Source: Stutzerimonas azotifigens DSM 17556 (GTDB lineage: Bacteria; Pseudomonadota; Gammaproteobacteria; Pseudomonadales; Pseudomonadaceae). Taken from it: 64,000 bases of DNA. The notes below the pieces were generated by a model. The model saw nothing but the letters and a program-made list of their open reading frames with translations, was not told where the DNA came from and did no database searches. The position numbers were made by a program, and so were the translations under genes. Positions within the stretch are counted from its first letter, which is position 1. Each line of letters starts with the position of its first letter. Positions 38,048 through 47,987 of the stretch are shown here, piece after piece. Where the stretch lies: contig NZ_KE384407.1 in NCBI RefSeq assembly GCF_000425625.1, positions 45,396 to 109,395 of the forward strand, read 5' to 3'.

Positions 38048-39016
38048 TCAGTGCTCCGGCCGCTCGACATCGACCCAGACGAACTTGGCCGGGTCCAGCC
38101 GCGTTTCCTCGTCCAGCCGATAGGCCACCAGCTTGCCGTACTTCACCGCGCTGTAGTCCAGGCAGGCGAGGTTCGGGCGGATCGGCGCCGGCTTGCCGCG
38201 GCGCCAGTAATGCCCGACGAACAGCAGCGGCTCCTCCGGCCCGTAGAGGAACAGCCGGTTCTTCTGTTCCACGGTCAGCGGCACGCGGGCGGCGTGCTCG
38301 GGCAGCCCGTCGGGCTGGAACACCACGTCGCCGTAGGTCTGCGGGTCCTGCTCCCAGAACTTGGTGCGGAACACCGTGCGGGTGAAACCTTCCTCGGTGG
38401 TCAGGGTGATGCCGTTGGGCAGCGGCATGTCGGTGCCGCGCAGCAGCCGGTCCAGCGCGCGGCAGGCGAAGCTGTTGTCGAAGCCGGCCTCCTGCAGGAA
38501 CGCCGGGTCGAGCCGGCCCTCGTCCAGCCGCTCGTCCAGCAGCGAGATCAGAGCGCTGTCCCAGCAAGCGTGGACGACCCGGAAACGCTCGCCGTCGAGG
38601 TACAGCGGCAACTCCATGAACCACTCGCGGAAGGCCTTCCACTCGTCCGGATAGGGCTCGAACTGCTGGAAGGTCTCCTCCAGCAGGCGCCGGTAGCGCG
38701 GCGTGTGCTCGCGCACGAAGGTGCGGCCGCTGCCGGGCGGCGCTGGCGTGTACCAGCCGAGCGCATTGAATTCGTGGTTGCCGAGGATGCAGTGGGCCTG
38801 GCCGGCGTCGACCATGTCGTGCACCAGGTGCAGCGCCTCGCGGATGCGCGGGCCGCGATCGATGATGTCGCCGAGGAACACCGCGTGCCGCGACGGATGC
38901 CGCCAGACGCCGCCCTGTCGCCGATAGCCGAGGGTGTCGAGCAACCGGGCCAGGGTACGGGCGCAGCCGTGGATGTCTCCGATGAGGTCGTAGCGGCGCG
39001 CCGGATCCACGCGCAT
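38048..39016 (-). CDS. Metallophosphoesterase
   Basis: A 322-aa cytoplasmic calcineurin-like phosphoesterase. The two-metal motifs are intact: YDLIGDIHG near residue 10, LGDIIDRGP near 48, LGNHE near 77, and later VVHACWD and LFVGHYW. It is similar to bacterial symmetrical or serine/threonine phosphatases; the substrate is unknown. Its ATG overlaps the nadK stop by one base (TGATG), so it is co-translated with NAD kinase. Confidence 0.9.
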   Translation of the reverse strand: MRVDPARRYDLIGDIHGCARTLARLLDTLGYRRQGGVWRHPSRHAVFLGDIIDRGPRIREALHLVHDMVDAGQAHCILGNHEFNALGWYTPAPPGSGRTFVREHTPRYRRLLEETFQQFEPYPDEWKAFREWFMELPLYLDGERFRVVHACWDSALISLLDERLDEGRLDPAFLQEAGFDNSFACRALDRLLRGTDMPLPNGITLTTEEGFTRTVFRTKFWEQDPQTYGDVVFQPDGLPEHAARVPLTVEQKNRLFLYGPEEPLLFVGHYWRRGKPAPIRPNLACLDYSAVKYGKLVAYRLDEETRLDPAKFVWVDVERPEH

Positions 39017-39903
39017 CAGTCGCCTCCGCCGAGCCGGCTGCCCCACCCGAGCTTGGTGCGGCAGATCTCGTAGTAGTTGTGGTCCAGCGGATGGATCAGG
39101 TGCAGCTTCTGCGGCTTTTTCCGGACCGTGACGGTATCGCCCGGCGCGCAGGTGAAGTGGTTCTGGCCATCGCAGGAAACCTGGGGATAGATCTGCATAT
39201 TCGGTGAGACAACGATCTTCAGCTCGCTGTTTCCATCGACCACGATCGGCCGGCTGGAAAGCGTGTGCGGGTACATCGGCACGATGACGATGGCGTCCAG
39301 CCGCGGGTGCATGATCGGCCCGCCGGCCGACAGCGAATAGGCAGTCGAGCCGGTCGGCGTCGCCACGATCAGGCCGTCGGCCTTCTGGCTGCAGACGAAG
39401 TGGCCGTCGATGTACAACTCGAACTCGATCATCCGCGTCGACTTGCCCGGATGCAGGACCACGTCGTTCAGCGCGTCGCCCTCGCCGATGGACTCGTCCA
39501 TCCGGCGCGCCTGCGCCTCGAGCAGGAAGCGGTTCTCCAGCAGGTACTGGCCGTCGAGCACGGCGCTGACCTTCTCCTCCAGCTCGTCGGGGCGGATGTC
39601 GGTGAGAAACCCAAGGCTGCCGCGGTTGATGCCCAGCACCGGCACCCGGTAGCGGCACATCACCCGCGCCGCGCCGAGCATGCTGCCGTCACCGCCGACG
39701 ACGATCACCAGGTCGCAGGCCTCGCCCATCTGGTGCCGCGACGCCACCTGCATACCATGCCCGGGCAGCACCTCGGCGATGCTTTCCTCGAGGATCACGT
39801 GCAGGTGCCGTTCGACGAGGAAGCGCTTGAGACGGCGAATGGTGTCCACGACCTGGGTGCTGCCGAGACGGCCGATGATGCCGATGTTGCGAAACTGCTC
39901 CAT
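39016..39903 (-). CDS. nadK: NAD kinase
   Basis: Phosphorylates NAD to NADP with ATP or polyphosphate; 295 aa, normal length. The motif VVGGDGSMLGAAR (GGDG, near residue 70) and the GINRGSLGFLTD and SKADGLIVATPTGSTAYSLSAGGP-type segments (the latter only partly quoted, near 170-190) are diagnostic. It starts the minus-strand operon and is divergent, 87 bases away, from a DUF1853 gene. Confidence 0.97.
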   Translation of the reverse strand: MEQFRNIGIIGRLGSTQVVDTIRRLKRFLVERHLHVILEESIAEVLPGHGMQVASRHQMGEACDLVIVVGGDGSMLGAARVMCRYRVPVLGINRGSLGFLTDIRPDELEEKVSAVLDGQYLLENRFLLEAQARRMDESIGEGDALNDVVLHPGKSTRMIEFELYIDGHFVCSQKADGLIVATPTGSTAYSLSAGGPIMHPRLDAIVIVPMYPHTLSSRPIVVDGNSELKIVVSPNMQIYPQVSCDGQNHFTCAPGDTVTVRKKPQKLHLIHPLDHNYYEICRTKLGWGSRLGGGD

Positions 39904-39990
39904 AGGGCTCCCGGAGGGGCTGGCGTGAGGTGCCCGGATTATGGGCGAAAGCGCCCGGCAGCGGCAAACCAGAGCGGCTATGCTCAGCCG

Positions 39991-40935
39991 ATGACGCTCG
40001 AATTCGCCGAACTGCTGCATCGCCTCCGGCACCCGCGGGTGCGCGATCTCGCCTGGGTGCTGCTGGCCCCGCCGCTGCTGCTCGCGACGCCCGCGCCGCA
40101 GCGCCATCCCCTGCAGGAAAGCCGCTGGTACCGCCAGCCCGGGCTGCTGGCCGACTGGCTGCTGCACCAGGAACTCGACCCGGCGGCCCTGGAGAACTGG
40201 CTCGCGCGCGCCAGCAACCGGCGCCTGGGGCTGTATTACGAGCGCCTCTGGCAGTTCGCCCTGAGCCGCGCGCCGGACGTCGAGCTGCTTGCCGCCAACC
40301 TGCCGATCCGCCTGGGCGGCCAGACGCTCGGCGAGCTCGACCTCGTCCTGCGCGACCCGGCCGGCGTGCAGCACTGCGAGCTGGCGATCAAGTTCTACCT
40401 GCGGCGCGCCGGCGCCGACCCGCTGCGCCACGACAGCTGGGTCGGCCCCGGCGGCCGCGACCGCCTGGACCTCAAGCTCGCCCGGCTGCAGCAGCACCAG
40501 CTCGGGCTGTCCGCGACCGCCGAAGGCCTGGCCACGCTGCGCGAGCTGACCGAACACGACCTTGCCGCCAGCCTCTGGCTCGGCGGCTACCTGTTCGCGC
40601 CCTGGCCCGGCGATACAGGTGCGCCGGCCGGCGCGAATCCGACGCACCTGCGCGGCCGCTGGGTGCCCAGACGGGACTGGGGAACGGTGATCGCCGCCAT
40701 GGACGGCCCCTGGCAGCCCCTGCCCCGCGCGGCCTGGCTGGCACCGGCACGTCTCGCGCCATCGCAGGCCTGGGATCGCAGGCAGTTGGATGAATGGCTG
40801 GCGAGCCTGCCCGAGACCTTCCAGCCGCAGTTGCTCGCCGGCCTGGCGCCTGGCCCGGACAACCACTGGCTGGAGCGCGAGCGCCTGTTTCTCGTGCCCG
40901 ACGGCTGGCCCGACCTGGCGCCCGACCTGCTCTAG
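39991..40935 (+). CDS. DUF1853 protein
   Basis: A 314-aa DUF1853 protein of unknown function. The family pattern is clear: HPRVRDLAWVLLAPPLL near the start, LGLYYERLWQFAL near residue 75, GELDLVLRD near 105, and ELAIKFYLR with GPGGRDRLDLKL near 130-160. The restriction-endonuclease-like alternation of beta strands with conserved D and E-x-K residues suggests a PD-(D/E)xK fold, which is my inference. The ATG at 39991 follows a weak ribosome site. Its 3' end overlaps the convergent PLP enzyme gene by 4 bases. Confidence 0.85.
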   Translation: MTLEFAELLHRLRHPRVRDLAWVLLAPPLLLATPAPQRHPLQESRWYRQPGLLADWLLHQELDPAALENWLARASNRRLGLYYERLWQFALSRAPDVELLAANLPIRLGGQTLGELDLVLRDPAGVQHCELAIKFYLRRAGADPLRHDSWVGPGGRDRLDLKLARLQQHQLGLSATAEGLATLRELTEHDLAASLWLGGYLFAPWPGDTGAPAGANPTHLRGRWVPRRDWGTVIAAMDGPWQPLPRAAWLAPARLAPSQAWDRRQLDEWLASLPETFQPQLLAGLAPGPDNHWLERERLFLVPDGWPDLAPDLL

Positions 40936-41861
40936 CGCAAAGCCCCAGCCTCGCCGGCGAGCGCCCGGCGCCCCTGCAGCCCGCCGGTGTGCACCACGAT
41001 CAGCCGGGTACCCGCGGCGAAGCGCCCGCGGGCAATCTCCTCGCGCAGCGCCAGCAGTGCCTTGGCGGTGTAGACCGGCTCCAGCGGGATCCGCGCGGCC
41101 CGTTCGGTGTCCGCCATGAAGGCCAGCAGTTCGTCGTCCGCCCGACCGAAGCCGCGGCGCGCCGCCGGTACCAGCCGATACCCCTCATCGGGCCTGCCAT
41201 GTTCGTCCAGCAGCCGTGCGACCTGTGCGCCGACGCCGTGCGTGACCGGCCCGGCCAGCGCGCCATATACCGGCCGCCGGCCGTCCTCGCCGATCACCAG
41301 CCCGGCCAGCGTGGTGCCGGTGCCGACGGCGAGCCACCAGCCGTGGTGATCGGGCCAGCCGAACCCGGGCAATTGCGCCTGCACCTGCGCCACCAGCGGC
41401 GCGCAACCCAGCGCCCCGGTCAGCCCACCGCCGCCTTCGGGCACGCAGGCGAATCCCGGATAGCGCCGTTGCCACACTCTCCAGAAGCCCGGCTGGTGCC
41501 GCGCACGATAACCGCCATAGCCGAGCCAGTGCAGGCGCATGCCGAAGGCTTCGAGGTCGGCCACGGTCGGCGTTGTCCTGGGCTCGCCGCGCAGCAGCCC
41601 GACGGTGGCGAAGCCGTGGCGCCGACCCGCCGCGGCCAGGGCATGCAGGTGATTGGAATGCGGGCCGCCGAGGCTGATCAGGCCGGGCGCGCCAGTCGCC
41701 TCGCGCTGACGGAGATAGCCGTGCAGCTTGTACCGCTTGTTGCCGGACAGCAGCGGGTCGACTTCGTCGAGGCGCAGCAGGCCGACTTCCACGCCTGCAT
41801 CGTCCAGCCAGTCGAGGCGCAACGCCTGCAGCCGCGCCCGCGGGATGGGTTCTTCAGACAC
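40932..41861 (-). CDS. PLP-dependent D-cysteine desulfhydrase / ACC-deaminase-like enzyme
   Basis: A 309-aa fold-type II pyridoxal-phosphate enzyme of the D-cysteine desulfhydrase and 1-aminocyclopropane-1-carboxylate deaminase family. The PLP lysine is in SGNKRYKLHGYL near residue 40, followed by SLGGPHSNHLHALA (the PLP phosphate-site region) and AVGTGTTLAGL near 180. The start is GTG at 41861, directly after the stop of the upstream coiled-coil gene. The exact substrate cannot be fixed from motifs; D-cysteine is the usual annotation. Confidence 0.85.
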   Translation of the reverse strand: MSEEPIPRARLQALRLDWLDDAGVEVGLLRLDEVDPLLSGNKRYKLHGYLRQREATGAPGLISLGGPHSNHLHALAAAGRRHGFATVGLLRGEPRTTPTVADLEAFGMRLHWLGYGGYRARHQPGFWRVWQRRYPGFACVPEGGGGLTGALGCAPLVAQVQAQLPGFGWPDHHGWWLAVGTGTTLAGLVIGEDGRRPVYGALAGPVTHGVGAQVARLLDEHGRPDEGYRLVPAARRGFGRADDELLAFMADTERAARIPLEPVYTAKALLALREEIARGRFAAGTRLIVVHTGGLQGRRALAGEAGALR

Positions 41862-43220
41862 TCAACTGCCGGTCTTCAGCCGGTGGCCGGTCCGGTGGCG
41901 CGAGCAGCAATCCGATTCGCCGGGCACGAAGCGCGCCGGCGTGCCGACCCGGTCGATCGGCATGGCGCAGGGCTCGCCGCTCGGCAGGGTGGCGACGCAG
42001 AGCGGCCGCTCGTAGTGACGCAGCCACTGCCCGTACTGCTCGGGGGACACGTTGCACTTGGCGGCCGCATAGGCCTGCGGGTTCTGCGAGTAGGTGGCAA
42101 GGTCGCCGGGGGGAATGGTGAGGTGGCCGGCGCCGGGGTGGTAGGCGACGAACATCACCCCCTGCTTGGCCAGGCCCTGCAATGCCTGCTCTGCCGCCTG
42201 CACGGCGCGCTCCTCGGCCTCCTTCTTCAGGCGCTCGATGTCGGCCTGCAGCTGGCTGTCGAGTTCGTCGCGGTAGGCCAGCTCGACATCGCGGATGGAG
42301 ATCTGCTCGCGGTAGCTCTCCACCGCGGCGGCGATCTTCGCCTGCATGCCCGCTTCCAGCTGCTGGCGCAGCGTATCGGCCTCGGCCTGGCTGTTGCGCT
42401 CCAAGGCGCGAACCTGGCGGGCGAGCTCCTCGCGCTGCTGCTGGAAGCGCTCGGCCTGGGTCGCGGTCTCGGCCTGCAGGCGGGCGTTGTGCAGTTCCAG
42501 CGCCTCGATCCGGGCGACCAGCCGGTCGATCTCGGCCTGCTGCAGCTGGCGCACCTGCTCCGCCGCTTCGCGCGCGGCGGCCAGCTCGGCTTCGTGCTCG
42601 CGGGCCAGGCTGTCGATCCGCAGACGCTGCTGCTTGATCAGCCGTGCCGCCTTCAGCCGCTGTTCGTGGTCCGGGCTCGTCGGCTGGGGGGCCGGCGCCT
42701 CCGGCGCGGCGGTGGGATACCACTTGTCTTCCGCCGCGACCTGCAGGCGGTCGGCCGGCACCGCCTTCGGGCCGTCCTCTTCCACCAGCAGTCCCAGGCT
42801 GTTGCGCCTGAGGGTGTCGCGCAACAGTTGCAGGTCGCTCACCCCCGCGGTCTGTTCCGGGTCCCACAGGTGCATCTGGTGCCAGGCCACCGGGCACTGG
42901 CTGCGGCAGGCCAGCCGGATCGGCCCGGCACCGAGGTCGGGACCACGGCCGGCACGCTCGGCGAGCTGGCGCAGGGGGATGTTCCAGCCCTCGTCGGCGG
43001 CGCCGTCCTCGGTGAAGTCCAGGTAGAAGAAGACCGCCGCACGGACCTGCAGCCGCGCGTCCACCAGCACGTAGGCGACGCGCATCTGCTGGTCGGCGAA
43101 CTTGGGCATGCTCACCACTCCGTCGAGCAGGGCCTCGAACTCGGGGTACAGCATTTCCTTGCAGATGCCCCGTTCGTTGAAGAACAGTACGGCCTCGACC
43201 ATCTGCGGTTTGTTCTGCAT
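41862..43220 (-). CDS. Coiled-coil protein with C-terminal Cys/His motif
   Basis: A 452-aa protein of unknown function. Residues about 1-120 form a compact N-domain (VEAVLFFNERGICKEMLYPE, then AVFFYLDFTEDG). Residues about 185-350 are an almost uninterrupted charged coiled coil rich in Q, E, A and R. The C-terminus carries CVATLPSGEPCAMPIDRVG and CCSRHRTGH, a pattern like small zinc-binding knuckles (C-x9-C...C-x2-H). I recall a similar conserved hypothetical protein in this Pseudomonas neighbourhood but no function. The PLP enzyme gene begins at its stop codon. Confidence 0.8.
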   Translation of the reverse strand: MQNKPQMVEAVLFFNERGICKEMLYPEFEALLDGVVSMPKFADQQMRVAYVLVDARLQVRAAVFFYLDFTEDGAADEGWNIPLRQLAERAGRGPDLGAGPIRLACRSQCPVAWHQMHLWDPEQTAGVSDLQLLRDTLRRNSLGLLVEEDGPKAVPADRLQVAAEDKWYPTAAPEAPAPQPTSPDHEQRLKAARLIKQQRLRIDSLAREHEAELAAAREAAEQVRQLQQAEIDRLVARIEALELHNARLQAETATQAERFQQQREELARQVRALERNSQAEADTLRQQLEAGMQAKIAAAVESYREQISIRDVELAYRDELDSQLQADIERLKKEAEERAVQAAEQALQGLAKQGVMFVAYHPGAGHLTIPPGDLATYSQNPQAYAAAKCNVSPEQYGQWLRHYERPLCVATLPSGEPCAMPIDRVGTPARFVPGESDCCSRHRTGHRLKTGS

Positions 43221-43484
43221 GAGCGGTGTCCTTCGGCAGCTCGCCGGGCGCGAGCCGGGGCATTGCCGGGGTGTGCGGCCGTGTGGCCGGCCGCGGGTTC
43301 ATCACGGGCCTGGTGGCCTGTTCGGTCAGTTCAACCAACCGCACAGGCCGCTAGTCTAGGTGAAAAGCCGCGCCAGGCAGTGTGACTGGGTTGGCAGGCG
43401 TCCGGCGGCCGTTCCGACCGCCTGCGACCGGCTGCACAAAACCTCCCCGGCGCCGACGGACGGCTGTTCCGCCCCGAGGCCCGC

Positions 43485-45533
<2,049 letters not shown>

Positions 45534-45737
45534 TCACGGAAGTGCCCGCACGGGTGGCCTCGCCCCCGGATGCGAGCCGCCGCGTCTCTTCGGCGCGGTC
45601 GAATGAGGCGACGATAGTGAGCGCGTCCGGTCGCCTCAATGATCGAAACTGACAACTTGATGATCGAACAGCACAGCCGCACTTGGCAGCCCAGCGCGCT
45701 TTGCCTAGGCTGTGTCGTCCCTTCGCTCGGCTCCGAC

Positions 45738-46733
45738 ATGCCCAATACGATTCGCCTGTTCGTCCTCGGCCTGATGGCGGCCTTCGCCCTGGCGCTGTAC
45801 CTCGACTGGTCCGCCCGGCGCCCGCCCGTGGTGCTGCTCTCCGACCTGCGCCCAGCGACCGTGGTCAGCCACGGCGAGCCGAGCACGCGCGGCAACCTGC
45901 TCGGCATCGAGACCGCGCTCGCCCCGGCGGACTACCAGGCCCCCGAGCGCCTGAGCCGCAAGTTCGCCCACTACCTGGAGCAGGCGCGCGACGCCGGGCT
46001 GCTCAATTCCGCCACCGTCGTGGTGCTGCCCGAGCACGTCGGCACCGGCCTGTTCGCCGTCGGCGAGAAGCCGGAGGTGCTGCACGCCCGCACCCTGCGC
46101 GATGCGATGCAGTGGACGGCGCTGAGCAATCCCTGGGGCTACCTGCACGCCCTGTGGCGCAACCAGGCGCGCGACGACCGCCGCACCGAGGCCGTGCTGC
46201 GCATCAAGGCGCCGGAGATGGCGGCGTACTACCAGCACGTCTTCGGCGAGCTCGCCGCGCGCTTCGGCGTCACCCTGGTGGCCGGCTCGATCGTGCTGCC
46301 GGAACCACGCCTGGAGGCCGGCCGGCTACGGATCGGCAAGGGCCCGCTGCAACAGGTGAGCCTGGTCTTCGACCCGCGCGGCGAGGTTCTCGAACCGATC
46401 TGGTACAAGGACCGGCTGAGCCGCTACGAAGGGCGCTACAGCGCGCCCGGCCCGCTGCCGCCTGGCACCACGCCGACCGCCGCCGGCCGCCTCGCGGTGC
46501 GTCTGGGGTGCAGCGGCGCCCCCGCGCTGACGGCCGAAACGCCCGATCTGCTGGCGATACCGGGTGCACCTGCCGCCACCGAGCCCTGTCCGGTAACGCT
46601 CCCCGCCGGCTCGCGCATGGAGGTGCGCACCCTGGGGCTGCCGTGGAACCTGCTCGGCTCGCCGCGGCGGCCGTCCAGGAACGATCCCCGGCAGCCGGCG
46701 CGACTGGTCAACCACTGGCTGGCGGCGCCTTGA
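45738..46733 (+). CDS. Nitrilase-superfamily-like protein with N-terminal membrane anchor
   Basis: A 331-aa protein starting MPNTIRLFVL with a membrane helix or uncleaved signal (about residues 5-22). It then shows the spaced residues of a carbon-nitrogen hydrolase: E99 in VVVLPEH, K224 in PIWYKDRL and C258 in LGCSGAP. Similarity outside these positions is weak and the sequence around the cysteine is unusual, so activity is uncertain. It overlaps the following AraC-type gene by 4 bases (TTGA), implying joint expression. The ATG at 45639 is possible but less likely. Confidence 0.7.
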   Translation: MPNTIRLFVLGLMAAFALALYLDWSARRPPVVLLSDLRPATVVSHGEPSTRGNLLGIETALAPADYQAPERLSRKFAHYLEQARDAGLLNSATVVVLPEHVGTGLFAVGEKPEVLHARTLRDAMQWTALSNPWGYLHALWRNQARDDRRTEAVLRIKAPEMAAYYQHVFGELAARFGVTLVAGSIVLPEPRLEAGRLRIGKGPLQQVSLVFDPRGEVLEPIWYKDRLSRYEGRYSAPGPLPPGTTPTAAGRLAVRLGCSGAPALTAETPDLLAIPGAPAATEPCPVTLPAGSRMEVRTLGLPWNLLGSPRRPSRNDPRQPARLVNHWLAAP

Positions 46734-47770
46734 AGCACGAGCGCGTGCGCCTCGGCGATCTCTCGGTGGGCTTCGTCCACAGCCTCGCCGAAACGCTGCT
46801 GCGCCGCGGCCTCGATCCGCAGCCGCTGCTCGACAGCTACGGACTGGACGCCGCGCGCCTGGCCGAGCCCCAGGCACGGCTGTCGATTCCGCGCTACATG
46901 CGCCTCGGCCATGCGGCGATGCAGCTGGCGCGCGATCCGGCGCTGGGGCTCGACATGGGCCGCCTGCGCCGCCCGGCGCAGCTCGGCCTGGCCGGGGTGA
47001 CCGCGGCCCAGGCGCCGACGGTGCGCGAGGCGGCGCGCACGCTGATCCGCTTCGAGCCGCTGTACGCCTCGAACTACCGCGGCCGCTCGAGCTTCCTCGA
47101 GGACAGCACCGGCGCCTGGCTGTGCTTCTATTCCATCAGCCCCTACAACGCCTACAACCGCTTCGTGGTCGATACCGTGCTGTCGAGCTGGGCCAGTCAG
47201 CTCGAGGCGATCGCCGGCGAGCCGCTGCGGCCCCTTCAAGTCGAGATCGAGTTCGCCCCCCCCGACTATGCCGAACGCTACGAGCCGGCGTTCGGCTGCC
47301 CGGTCGCCTTCGCCGCGCCGGGCAACCGCCTGCGCCTGGGGCAGGCCGACCTGGCCCGGCGCAACCCGGAACACTGCCCCGGCACCTGGCGCCACCTGCT
47401 GGCCCTGTGCGAGGCCGAGCTGGCGCAGCGCACCCGCACGCGCAGCCTCGGCGAACGCGTGACGCAGGTGCTCGGGCCGCTGCTCAAGGGCCAGGAGCCG
47501 GACCTGCAACAGGTCGCCGCGCGCCTGCAACTGCCGAGCTGGACGCTGCGGCGCAAGCTCGCCGAGGAAGGCACGCACTACCGGCGGCTGCTCAACGACA
47601 CCCGTCGCGACCTGGCGATGGCCTACATCCGCGACACCGACCTGACCTTCGGCGAGATCGCCTGGCTGCTCGGCTTCAGCACCGCCGAAGCCTTCCAGCG
47701 CGCCTTCAAGCGCTGGACCGGCCTGACGCCCGGCGCCTGGCGCCGCGCGCAACGCACGCCGCCCTCCTGA
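46730..47770 (+). CDS. AraC-family transcriptional regulator
   Basis: A 346-aa AraC-type regulator with an N-terminal ligand domain (about residues 15-205) and a C-terminal DNA-binding domain ending LLGFSTAEAFQRAFKRWTGL near residue 325. No ATG is available at the right place. A TTG at 46730, overlapping the nitrilase-like gene, or a GTG at 46745 must be used. Translational coupling to the preceding gene is likely. Target genes are unknown; the nitrilase-like gene is the obvious candidate. Confidence 0.85.
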   Translation: MKHERVRLGDLSVGFVHSLAETLLRRGLDPQPLLDSYGLDAARLAEPQARLSIPRYMRLGHAAMQLARDPALGLDMGRLRRPAQLGLAGVTAAQAPTVREAARTLIRFEPLYASNYRGRSSFLEDSTGAWLCFYSISPYNAYNRFVVDTVLSSWASQLEAIAGEPLRPLQVEIEFAPPDYAERYEPAFGCPVAFAAPGNRLRLGQADLARRNPEHCPGTWRHLLALCEAELAQRTRTRSLGERVTQVLGPLLKGQEPDLQQVAARLQLPSWTLRRKLAEEGTHYRRLLNDTRRDLAMAYIRDTDLTFGEIAWLLGFSTAEAFQRAFKRWTGLTPGAWRRAQRTPPS

Positions 47771-47830
47771 GCATCGGCGGCCTTCGCACGGGGCGGCAGG
47801 CACGCATGCCGCCGGTCGGTTGGCAGGCTG

Positions 47831-47848
47831 CTGTAACCGTCGGGTCAT
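47831..47848 (+). promoter_or_regulatory. Candidate Pho box upstream of phoX
   Basis: CTGTAAC-CGTC-GGGTCAT has the 7-4-7 layout of a PhoB site; the first half matches the consensus fully and the second at 5 of 7 positions. It is 140 bases upstream of phoX, a gene that is usually under phosphate control. Confidence 0.45.
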
Positions 47849-47987
47849 GCGGCGCCGGCAAGGTCTTACCCGCACTACCACGCAGAACCGACTGATCACA
47901 CGCACCGCATGACTGCGGGCGCGACCTCGGCGGTGGGCCGCTGTGCCGAGACGACGCCCTCATCTCCTGACCGTGAGAGCCGAAAAG

